Assembly (NCBI GenBank): GCA_958510825.1
Contig: OY294048.1
Location: 22,709,589-22,773,588, forward strand
Reading direction: 5' to 3'
From: Brachypterus glaber
Lineage: Eukaryota > Arthropoda > Insecta > Coleoptera > Kateretidae
DNA: 64,000 nucleotides
Under the pieces are notes generated by a model that was not told the origin of the DNA, did no database searches, and saw nothing but the letters and a program-made list of their open reading frames with translations. Within the stretch, counting starts at the first letter, position 1. Each line of letters starts with the position of its first letter. Positions 20,895 to 30,470 of the stretch are shown piece after piece. Both the position numbers and the translations under genes were made by a program.

Positions 20895-20992
20895 AACTTT
20901 ACGCTACGATATTTCAAAAAAGCTTTAACACAGACTTGTAGTTTGGAACAAACATTTTCTAAGTAGTAAATATTTTTTTTCAAATTCCAAGT
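20895..20992 (+). repeat. Partial copy of the P-internal foldback family
   Basis: CTTTACGCTACGATATTTCA, GCTTTAACACAGACTT and TTGGAACAAACATTTTCTAA parallel 2300-2400. Diverged and truncated. Confidence 0.65.
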
Positions 20993-21140
20993 CTATGCAA
21001 AATATTACCATTCTGGACTATGTAATTTTTACCGTTCCGGTCTATGCAAAATATTACCATTATGGACTATGTAATTTTTACTGTTCCGGTCTATGCAAAA
21101 CATTACCATTACGGACTATGTAATTTTTACCATTCCGGTC
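20993..21140 (+). repeat. 49-bp tandem repeat, three full units
   Basis: CTATGCAAAA starts at 20993, 21042 and 21091, exactly 49 bp apart. Each unit contains TTACCATT, GGACTATGTAATTTTTAC and TTCCGGT. A fourth unit is split by the MITE at 21143 and resumes at 21395. Confidence 0.93.
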
Positions 21141-21142
21141 TA

Positions 21143-21394
21143 CACTGATAAAACAGTTTATTTGTGTGCACAAAATATTTGGTTGGATATGGCCAATTGA
21201 ATTATTTGGTTATGACAAATAAATTTTATTTCTGTCAAATAGCTATTTCGTTCCCATTAATAAATGATTTTGAGATTAAAATATTTATTTAAATGAACTA
21301 AATATTTATTTGACTCAAATAAAATTTGTTCCTCGCAACCAAATAATTTAATTGGCCATATCCAAATAAATCAAAATTATTTTTTTTATCAGTG
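21143..21394. mobile_element. TA-flanked palindromic MITE, CACTGATAAAA termini, copy 1 (252 bp)
   Basis: CACTGATAAAACAG at one end, TTTTTATCAGTG at the other, TA on both sides. Nearly the whole element folds on itself (ATATTTGGTTGGATATGGCC and its complement). The insertion split a unit of the 49-bp array, and joining GGTC-TA-TGGCAACAT restores the array sequence, so the TA duplication is verified internally. Related copy at 46545. Confidence 0.92.
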
Positions 21395-21450
21395 TATGGC
21401 AACATATTACCATTTACGGACTATGTAATTTAATGTAATTTATTTTTACC

Positions 21451-21516
21451 GTGTGGTCTAGAAAATATACACTTGGTTAAATGTATATAAAAAAAGTTTT
21501 CGTTTGTAGGGTAGTG
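21451..21516 (-). repeat. Right inverted arm of the CACTA-like element, terminal part
   Basis: GGTCTAGAAAATATACACTT ... TAGGGTAGTG pairs with 16129-16185. Confidence 0.85.
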
Positions 21517-21743
21517 TAATTGCTTGAGCGCGACCCGTTTGCTTATTATAATAATCCACAAAACTAAAACGGGATAGATCCTTAAAAATGGTTGCTGAAA
21601 GTGAATCTGATAGCAAAAAAACTTCACTTCACTACTTCAACCCTAAGGGACGGGTGGTAGTTTTCTTGAACATTGACATATTGGGGTTTTTGAGGTCGCT
21701 AAAACTAAATCTTAAAATAATTTTTTTCTACATCCACCCCCTG

Positions 21744-21749
<6 letters not shown>

Positions 21750-21806
<57 letters not shown>
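21750..21806 (+). repeat. (TA)n microsatellite
   Basis: Roughly 28 uninterrupted TA units. Confidence 0.97.
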
Positions 21807-21807
<1 letters not shown>

Positions 21808-23619
21808 CTTCCTTTAAGAAAGAAAATGCTAGGTTAGGTTTTTGTCAACAAACGTCAACATTTTCAGGTTGGCAGCACTTTTTGAGCACCTTATAAACGA
21901 TTAAGCAAATCAATTTACAATAACTGTAGGGACAATTATTGTCCTCTTTTTATATATTAAAGCAAACTTGCCTAAAACTTGCTTCGTGAAAAAGCACATT
22001 AAATTGTCACCCTAGATTTTAAACTAAAACTTTTCATTTAAAATATCCTGTATGGCTTTTTTTATAATCGAATAAAAACTTGTTTGCCTAAGAAATACTC
22101 ACCCTAAATAATAAACTTTAAATCGACATAGAAACTATTCTAAAGTTTAAAACTTAACTAATTACTAACCTATTGATCCAAAGTCAATTAATAGAGTGTC
22201 ATTCGTTTTAAATTACAAAAATGAAAGATTAGTTGATAGAAGTACATTTTTAGCGAGTTTTTTCAAAGCAAAATAAATATTTGACAAGACCCATTTTTTT
22301 TACTAATTAAGGTGTACTTTTTAATAATAAATCAAATTTAAAATCCTCTACGTAGCTGCAAGTCAAAAAACTGCTTTTCTTTTTGTCCAAAAAAAATACG
22401 TTTCCTACGGAACCTGTTTTAAAGATTTTTTTTTAGAATATCTTTTACTTCATAACTCAGAAACAGCTTAACTTATTGCCATGGAATTTTCACTGTAATG
22501 TGGAATAAAAAAAATAACGTTAAATTAAATAAACTTTTTGAGCAGGGACGTATTAATTGGGTGACCCCTACTATGACTGTAAATATTATATGTCCACCCC
22601 GGGTTGAATATTAATAACTTTCTCATTAAGAAAGTATTGTTTTTGCTGTGTCATGAAATGATAACTCTTATAAGTAGTAAAGTATATTACAAATTTTATC
22701 TCATTAGTTTAAACATCTTTTAAGTGACCTAATTCAAATAGGCAGCGATTTGGCACAAAATTTCGTATATATTTTTTAACCCAAAATCAGCTGTAATTGA
22801 AATAAATTAAAATGATTTTTTCGGCTTACAGGTACACAGAAGATTTTAAATGGTTTTATAGTAAAAAGCACACATAACGGGAAAGGGGGAATAGCGCGTA
22901 GAGGATAATGACCTGCGTTTAAATAACTAAAGTATAAAATGTTATTTTAAAAAAACAAACCGTTTGCGTCGTATCGTAATACAACTGTAAACAGCCGTCC
23001 GTCGTTTAGTTAAGATTGCAACCTGCCTTGGATTTCCGTGCTTTTTTTTAAATTACTGTGCGTCGATCTAATTAAATCGCTATCTAAAATAAGCTGTCCA
23101 TAAAGTCCAAACTTAATTAGTTTTTAACATTTTGGTTGACTTTTTGCATCAATTTTTCCCTTTTTGTATACAGATTACTGTTTGTTGTGTTTTAATTATT
23201 ATTTTCATTTAGTATATTTTTTAATTACGGTTGTATTCTTTGGGGGAATGCTGTGCGTATAGGCGTAAATTGCCAAGTGATATAAACGATATTGATCTCA
23301 ACATTTGTTTAGTGCGTGGAGAATTGAAAGAAACAATAAAAAATTTTGAGTTAGAGTAGAATATTGTTTTTTAGTATTTTATTTTCTATTTTGCAAATAG
23401 TTAACTTTACTTTTTTACACACGCTATTTAAATTATCCAGTTTACTTTATAAAGTACCTTTTTATTATAATTTAATAAAGTTTGTTCACTCCATAATTGT
23501 TAAGCCTTATATATGGTACACCTGAGCGGAATTTCTAAACCAGCTGCGTGGAATTACACGGTATTGTTATGGTGGTCTTGCATTCATAGTGCGATATACC
23601 TTGAAAATCTAATATTTTA
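21807..23619. other. Unassigned AT-rich DNA
   Basis: No recognisable gene. A 102-codon plus-strand frame (21588-21896) crosses the TA microsatellite and has no domain. Sequence near 22900-23040 is locally less AT-rich but contains no motif I can name. Confidence 0.4.
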
Positions 23620-24115
23620 CAGTTTGAGGTCTTTGAATATGGCCAATCGATTAAAAATATTTTCATGTTTGTGTCACTTTCGGTTGTACCGGAAGTGGCA
23701 CTCAACTTTAATTTTTTAAAGGGAACACCCCATATATTTTTTAATTTTTAAAATCTGCATTGAATTTGCTTTATGTTAATGCCAACACTTAATGTCTATC
23801 TCCAGTAGTTTTTGAGTTATTCAAGTTTTTTTTACAGTTTGAGGTCTTTGAATATGGCCAATCGATTAAAAATATTTGCATGCTTGTGTCAGTTTCGCTT
23901 GTACCGGAAGTGGCACTCAACTTTAATTTTTTAAAGGGAACACCCCATATATTTTTTAATTTTTAAAATCTGCATTGAATTTGCTTTATTTTGATGCCAA
24001 CACTTTATGTCTATCTCCAGTAGTTTTTGAGTTATTCAAATTTTTTTACAGTTTGAGGTCTTTGAATATGGCCAATCGATTAAAAATATTCTCATGCTTG
24101 TATCACTTCCGGTTG
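23620..24115 (+). repeat. 215-bp tandem repeat, about 2.3 units
   Basis: CAGTTTGAGGTCTTTGAATA begins at 23620, 23835 and 24049 (periods 215 and 214). The units share GGCCAATCGATTAAAAAT, TACCGGAAGTGGCACTC and CTATCTCCAGTAG. The third unit stops after the ATCACTTCCGGTTGTA block. Confidence 0.93.
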
Positions 24116-24234
24116 TAAAAGTAATTACCGGTAATTTTAGTAGGCCTTAAAATAGCCTTAACGAAATTTAATCAAAACTTTATTCGCCAGGTTAAACTTA
24201 TGTGATATCTGTAAGGTGTCGCCAGTAAAAATAC

Positions 24235-24566
24235 AGAAAACTGCTTGTATTTTATCAAACTTACACTCACCGATTATCATCTTAAAAAAAATGCCGTCTA
24301 TGCTCAGAAGCACCAGAAAACGCCGAACACATTATGTGCTTCTGCGAAGCCATTGCTCGCAAAAGGCTACAATATCTAGAACAGGTATACCCAAGACCTG
24401 CAGATATATCCCAAGTAGCCCCCAAAAAACTCTTAGGCTTCTTTGAAAGCCTAAAGTTTGATGTGGACTAAATTGCAAAGGGGATTCACAATAGATCTCA
24501 TTGGTCGCAGTGATTTGAAAGGCAGTACCATGCCTCACAACCCCACTTATATTGTATTGTATTGTA
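24235..24566 (+). mobile_element. 5'-truncated LINE 3' end
   Basis: Contains the last 60 codons of an ORF2 (24292-24471), a short 3' UTR (GGTCGCAGTGATTTG...) and a terminal TTGTA repeat (about 24550-24566). Short 3' fragments with a simple repeat tail are normal LINE insertions. Confidence 0.7.
24292..24471 (+). pseudogene. LINE ORF2 C-terminal zinc knuckle
   Basis: CRLCSEAPENAEHIMCFC: Cys-x2-Cys-x8-His-x3-Cys, the knuckle that ends many I/R1/Jockey-type ORF2 proteins, followed by AIARKRLQYLEQVYPRP and a stop at 24469-24471. Only this tail is present; it has no start of its own. Confidence 0.7.
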
Positions 24567-24734
24567 CACTCACCGATGCCGCAAGTAATAAATATCATAT
24601 GAGGGCCGTTTGAGTAGAATAATTTGGTTAAGTATCACTGAGTAAATCACTAAGCAACTTTTATCCAATTAAAATTAAAAATCAAGGAGAAATTAATTTT
24701 TTAGGGGTGCTTGAATTTTCTTATTTTTCGCTAA

Positions 24735-24930
24735 AAACTTGAATAACTCGAAAGCTACCAGAGATAGACATAAAGCGTTACAAATTAAAATAAAGCAAAT
24801 TTAATGCAGATTTTAAAAAATAAAAAATATATGGGAGTGTCCATTTAAATAATCAAAGTTAAGCGCCACTTCCGGTACAACCGCGGTACAAGCATGAAAA
24901 TATTTTTAATTGATTGGCCATATTCAAAAA
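24735..24930 (-). repeat. Inverted single copy of the 215-bp repeat
   Basis: Reverse complement of most of one unit of 23620-24115, including GCCACTTCCGGTACAACCG and GATTGGCCATATTCAAA. The tandem array and this copy flank the LINE tail in opposite orientations. Confidence 0.85.
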
Positions 24931-24982
24931 CCTGGTTCTTGGTTCTCCATAATCTTTTAATAGGCCAATTCCATGAATAACC

Positions 24983-25492
24983 CTGTATGGGACTTTCTGA
25001 GTGAAATCTCGAAAATCTGTCGGACAATTTTTGTTTTGTCTTTCAGCATTTATTTATAGTGATAAAAACACCACTTAAAAGTTTAAATTATATGCGCGCG
25101 AGTAGTCAGTTGCTCATAGCTTACCAACGATAAAACTTACAGATTTGGTGAAAGTCTTATTTAAATGAACATTCCACGCGCTTTTCAATGTTGCAAAACA
25201 AATTACTGTCTAATTTTCCTGAAATAAAAAAAAATACATTAAAATTTGATTTTCAAATTACACATCGTTAACGCGGAAATACGTATTTAAAAAAAAACAC
25301 TAACAAATTCTTCATTTTTTTTGCTATCCAACAGTATTTTTTTTTTAATGTGGAACCTTTCACTGAGATGTTAAAAAAATTATTTATGGTTTAATAAATT
25401 ACATTTTATTAGATTATTATAAATAAATTCTGAAAGTTACAAAAAAATTAAAAATTGTTCGTCCGAGATTTCACTTAGAAAGTCCTGTATAT
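24983..25492. mobile_element. Non-autonomous TIR element (about 0.5 kb)
   Basis: GGGACTTTCTGAGTGAAATC at the left and GATTTCACTTAGAAAGTCCT at the right are reverse complements, followed inward by CGGACAATTTTT/AAAAATTGTTCGTCCG. The right end is followed by GTATA. No coding sequence. Superfamily unknown, probably TA-targeting. Confidence 0.7.
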
Positions 25493-25674
25493 ATGTAAGC
25501 TCTAAAAATACTTAAAGCAGTTTAATTAAAATACTTTGCTATATTTTCCAATTTAATACATATATTGACATCTATGTTCTCTAATAATCGTAATAAACAT
25601 AATGACAGTTATTCTATGTTGCTATGATACAGGTCATAGGTATAAAGATGTAGTCAAACTATTTTTAATCTAAC

Positions 25675-25874
25675 NNNNNNNNNNNNNNNNNNNNNNNNNN
25701 NNNNNNNNNNNNNNNNNNNNNNNNNNNNNNNNNNNNNNNNNNNNNNNNNNNNNNNNNNNNNNNNNNNNNNNNNNNNNNNNNNNNNNNNNNNNNNNNNNNN
25801 NNNNNNNNNNNNNNNNNNNNNNNNNNNNNNNNNNNNNNNNNNNNNNNNNNNNNNNNNNNNNNNNNNNNNNNNNN
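25675..25874. other. Assembly gap (200 N)
   Basis: Exactly 200 N. Confidence 0.99.
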
Positions 25875-27454
25875 GTTATTTGGGAGTAGGGATACTATGA
25901 AGTAGGGTTTGTTTTAGAGTACATATAGAATAGCGTTATGAAGTATGGATGGTAGGGAGTAGGGAAATTGAGAGTAGCGATGTTAGTATGCCTAATATGT
26001 AGATCATTCATCTCATAATATATTCACCGATTAAGGGTTAACCATATGATTAATTCTTAGTATAAATAATGTATGCATTTAACTTAGTTTGCTTGTGCTG
26101 TAAACAACTACCCTTCTACTTTAGGATAATAACTGCTACTATCCAAGATTTAAATTAAAATTTTCCACACATTTAACCTTCAGATGTACGGTGGTCTGAA
26201 AATGAGTTTAACACAAACTTGTTTTATTGGCTTTCATTGTGCCCTCTATAAATATTAAGTATCAAAACAATAATTTGGGTTGTGGCATTTAGGTAGGGTC
26301 ATTTCGTCGTTACGTATGTTACTTTCATGAATATGGTCTCAGAATATTACTCAATAGTTCATTTATTTGTATTTCAGGTTATAATTCTTACAGGCATTTT
26401 TTTGCATCTTTTAGTTTACTTATAAAAATAATTAATTAGGCAATAAAAATAATGCAGCTTATATGCGCGTTACGTATGCTATGAAGTGTGCTTATGCAAT
26501 TAAGTAAATGATAATGAAAATCTGCCAATCTGATTTGATTTTTTTAGTTATGTTTGCTTAATTAATATAGGATAATAAAAAAATAAATATGATTTTCATA
26601 AATTCTTATAGTTGTCAACGTTTGCAGTTGGTTGTGGTTTAGTTATAAGTCGTTTAGGGTCCTTAAACTTTTAACTTATACTATATTTTACATATTTTTT
26701 TTTGGACTTAGTATTTCACCACAACAGTTTTGGAAATGCTGGATGAATTACTATCACCTTACCCAATATCTAAATAAATATATAATAATAATATTATAAT
26801 TTGTGATGCTGAGGTAGCAGTTTTAGCGGAATTACCCAGTAGTACAAAAGTTGATATCTTAAGCAGTTTAAAAGTTAAAGGGAGAGGGACTTTTGACACG
26901 CACTACAGTACTGCTTAATGAAGTAATCAGTTTTAAAATAAAATCTCCCCAAACATAAGAAAGATGGCAAAATATTAAAAAATTAGTCAAAATGCATGTT
27001 GTAATTCGATTCAGGTAGCCATACGAAAAAATCGATAAATTTATTGATAACATATTTGGGATTTCAAGCCATCCAATTTTGAAACGGTGGAACATTGTTT
27101 AAACAATGGTTTAATTTGGTTTAATCTAGAAAAAATCGTTTCTTTTTAGATAGTTCAGAGACTATTGCAAATAGGTGGTTCAAATTTTTAACACCATTAG
27201 AATACTAAAAAGCGGTTAATTTGACACCTGGTAGGTTAAAATTGGTTTATAATTTGTTTAAATAATTGCAAAAAACCGATAAAATTTTCAAGTATTTTTC
27301 ATTCTTCGGGAAAAGCACCTGCATAGTTTAAACTTTCAAATATTCTTTTATGACCCTTAAGTTACCATTTAAATTTCGTTAAAAAATATTAATTAGTTTT
27401 CGATAAATTTAATTTATTTATTAGAAAAGGGGATAATGTTTATTAAAAATTTAC
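25875..27454. other. Unassigned AT-rich DNA
   Basis: Immediately after the gap (25880-25990) GGGAGTAGGG / AGTAGGG motifs recur, perhaps the edge of a minisatellite lying in the gap. Otherwise nothing recognisable. Confidence 0.35.
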
Positions 27455-27605
27455 CCAGTTGCCTGTGAAACCGGAGGCGCCAAAAAAATTCTATGTAAAA
27501 AAATCTTAAATTATACGTAATATAACCTTTGCGAATTTCAAGATCCTACTTAAAAAATTAAAAAAGTTAAGGGGGGTAAACCACCTTCCTAAAACACCCG
27601 GTATA
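27455..27605 (-). repeat. Terminal fragment of the CCGGGTGTTTCAGGAAGG element
   Basis: AAACCACCTTCCTAAAACAC and CCGGTATA with TTAAATTATACGTAATATA match the right end of the inner palindrome at 52327-53155. It shows that sequence is an independently dispersed family. Confidence 0.75.
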
Positions 27606-29486
27606 GTTTATTACTACTATAAGTGAAGATAAAAATGCATAAGATATTGTCTCGCAAATGCTGGCTTTTTTTGTAATTTTAGATTTTACAATTTTATTTT
27701 AATTTTTAAATTTCAATGACCTTTTTGTGTACTTAAAACCACCTTATATTTATTTTAGTTTAATAAATTTCTAGGGGTAATATAAGATATTTACTACACC
27801 TGGACAATAAAATTCAACTCGCGGAACTCTTACGACTTTGAAATTAATATTTTAACTAAAATGGATAATAAACTGAATTTTTAACTTTCATATAAGCTTT
27901 GTCATGTTAAGTGTTTTAGGTTAAGTTCTTTTCTTAAAATCGATGACCTTGGTCTACTTTATAACCTTAATTTCGACTAATTATGACAAATTGGCTCCTC
28001 CATGATTTTTAGTGTTTTGATCATTGGTCTACATTAATATTTATAAAAAGAGCCTGTATACCTTTGATAATAATAAAAAAATAAAAATAAACCACGCGGA
28101 ATTTTTATTTATTTTTTCAGATTTTTTACTCATATTCGAAAACAGCGGTTTCAAAATTATTCGTATGCCAAAATTTGGATTTTGGCCCTTTTTCTTTCCA
28201 GCCCACTTTGACAGATTTTTTTATACGACAAAAAATGCAGTTTATTTAATTATTGAAATTTCATTTTGATAACTTAATTAACAAAAAACTTATATGGTGA
28301 TACTACTATTTTGTGACACCCGGTAATTGATAATAATAAACTTTGTTCATAAATTAAAATGAAATATTCACATGATATACTCATTTTAAACATGAACATT
28401 TGCCATAAAGAGAACTAAAAAAAGTATATACATATAAAATACTTACACAAGTAAAGAGCAAAGGCAAGTAAAATACAAGTAGAATACAAGTAGAATAAAT
28501 AATAAAAAAATATACAGAATAATTTAAATTACATTAAAATGTTTGCGGAATAAAAGCTTCCTTTTTCAAAAATAGTTAATCTATGTCTAGGAATAATGTA
28601 GTTGAAGTTTCTGCTCTTACTGTTGTCATGCTATTAAAAAGCTGATGGTTTTTAAATATAAAAACGATCGACCGACCGACCAACAATTTTTTTTTGCTTG
28701 AACTTAATTTATATCGACATAAAAGTCATAAAACGCAAAAATACGCAAAAAAAATTATTGCACGAATACAAGGCTCTCCGAAATTTTAAAAAATTTTAAA
28801 ATGGGAAAGCTAAATTAATATTTCATAAAGATAAACACCAGTGAGCGTTAAAATTTTATTATTTTTAAAAAGTCCTCTGCACGAGTCAGAATATTTTAGA
28901 CCTAACATTAATCTAAGTGTGCGTTTCTAAATTGTAAACAACTTATTGACACCAGTACTTCTTCTTTAGAAGATTATTCCAAATTTTAAAATCGACCCAA
29001 AATTCGAGTGATACACCACTTTTAGTGTGTCTTAACTTACATAAGGTTTTATGACCCTTATTACACACTGTGTAATCACTGTTTAGTTGAACTCACGCCC
29101 AGACTACCGCGGACGGCAAGCAATTAATAAAGGCAAAAAATAAAATGTTTATACATTTTCCTATAATTAAAAACATGTAGGCAATTTAAAGCCGGCTGGC
29201 GTGTTGAGGATGGCCAAGCCACAGTTTAAACTTTACCGCTCAAACGAGCTGCGTAACGTTATGAATATTTTATCGCCTATTTATCTTGAACAAAATATTC
29301 CTAAACTTGTTAAAATATTTAAATGTACATCTTGACGTTTGTTGCATTGTTGTTTGCATATTTTCATACAGGGTGATCCAACTTTCAGTACATAAGCCAA
29401 TATCTCAGTAAAGGTTGAAGCAAATATAACAAAGCTTTTTTTGACATTTATCTTCCTTTGTTCGCAAAATGGTTTTAATAATTTAG
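27606..29486. other. Unassigned AT-rich DNA
   Basis: Nothing coding. 28745-28815 resembles the hairpin repeat at 47120-47205 (GCACGAATACAAGGCTCTCC / GGGAAAGC). GATCGACCGACCGACC at 28667-28682 is a short GACC run. Confidence 0.4.
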
Positions 29487-29897
29487 ATCCGTGACATTAT
29501 CAAGGCAACACTTTCTGATCAAGCTAAAATTTGTACAAAAACTATATTTGTGCTCTTTAGTGCCAAATTTTTTGAATTTGTGTCCGCAAAATAAAGTTAT
29601 GACTATTTTTAATTGGCATTGCCAATGTCACGCTATGAGGCCAAATCTTCCGATCGACTTGAAATTTCCACAAAAAGTTAGTGCTATATTTGTGCTCTAG
29701 TGTCCGATTTCTAGAATTTGTGTCTGCGAATCAACAAATTTATGGCTATTTTTAATTGACATTGCCAATATCACGCTTTTAGGCCACATCTTCCGATCGA
29801 AATTTTCACAAAAATAAGTGCTATATTTGTGCTCTTTAGTGCCGATATTTAGAATTTGTGCCCGCGAAACAAAAAAGTTATAACCTTTATTTAATAA
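29487..29897 (+). repeat. About 140-bp tandem repeat, three units
   Basis: GTGCTCTTTAGTGCC-type blocks recur near 29550, 29693 and 29831. Units share GAATTTGTGTCCGC, CTATTTTTAATTG.CATTGCC and ATCTTCCGATCGA. They are moderately diverged from each other, so the array is old. Confidence 0.85.
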
Positions 29898-29942
29898 TTT
29901 GCGCCTTCGCCAAAATTTTAAATATGGTTTAATCATTTTTAA

Positions 29943-30466
29943 CCCGGCGCGTCTGTGGTGGGCTTAAAAAAACCCATGACATATTTCAAATGTAGCCTGC
30001 TTTGCAAAAATTTTTGTTTTTACATTCTCCTCTTCAATAGCTGTAGGTAAAAGTTCCGTATGGGTGAATTTAACCCCACCACACACTTAACGTTATAAAA
30101 ATATTCATAATTTTAGATATTTTTTTTTTCTCATTGTTTTTCATTTTATGTTATTTTATTTGGATAAGTAAAGTTGTTTTTTTTGTGTTTTAAAAAAAGA
30201 TTTGTTTATCCCTGATTTATATCTCCAAGTAAGCATTTGTTCTTGTTAATATGCATTTTATAGTATCGAGTTTTGCATTTCTTTAAAACGATAAAATAAA
30301 AATATAATTTTTATATTTCTATTAAATATATTAGTATAGTAATCTAAACAAATTATTATTTTAAGAAAAAACACATAACTTTTTTTATATAATTTTTTGA
30401 AGTTTGGGGTGGATTACACCCCACCCCACACGCGATGTTATAATTTTTCACCACACACGCGCCGAG
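29943..30466. mobile_element. TTAA-flanked piggyBac-like non-autonomous element (524 bp)
   Basis: Left TTAA-CCCGGCGCGTCTGTGGTG; right CACCACACACGCGCCGAG-TTAA. The ends are imperfect inverted repeats and the TTAA flanks (29939-29942, 30467-30470) are the piggyBac target. Internal ACCCCACC.CACAC blocks near 30075 and 30425 look like subterminal repeats. No transposase; piggyBac-like rests on TTAA and the C-rich termini only. Confidence 0.7.
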
Positions 30467-30470
30467 TTAA

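Larger units (their letters stand above)
20216..21450. other. Insertion block splitting the right arm
   Basis: About 1.2 kb present in the right arm but absent from the left. It holds a 10-bp tandem array, a TTA MITE, a relative of the P-element foldback, a 49-bp tandem array and a TA MITE. No clear target duplication of the whole block was found. Confidence 0.7.
16129..21516. mobile_element. CACTA-like DNA transposon with about 0.7-kb inverted arms and an orphan-family gene
   Basis: The ends read CACTACCCGACAAGG on the left and the reverse complement of CACTACCCTACAAAC on the right, flanked by TAA (16126-16128 and 21517-21519). CACTA termini with a 2-3 bp duplication are the signature of the CACTA/EnSpm superfamily. 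The arms (16129-16795; 19604-20215 continuing at 21451-21516) are about 80 percent alike by eye. The right arm is interrupted at 20216-21450 by later repeats. The only coding content is a decayed minus-strand gene (17394-18883) of a widespread uncharacterised arthropod family. Net length without the insertion is about 4.15 kb. The assignment from ends is good; that the gene is the transposase is an inference. Confidence 0.75.

Noticed and set aside
16129..21516. Maverick/Polinton or viral integration because of the long inverted arms
   Set aside because: No polymerase, integrase, protease or capsid motif; CACTA ends and TAA duplication fit a DNA transposon better.
21588..21896. 102-codon plus-strand frame
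   Set aside because: It runs through the TA microsatellite and has no domain or homologous feel.
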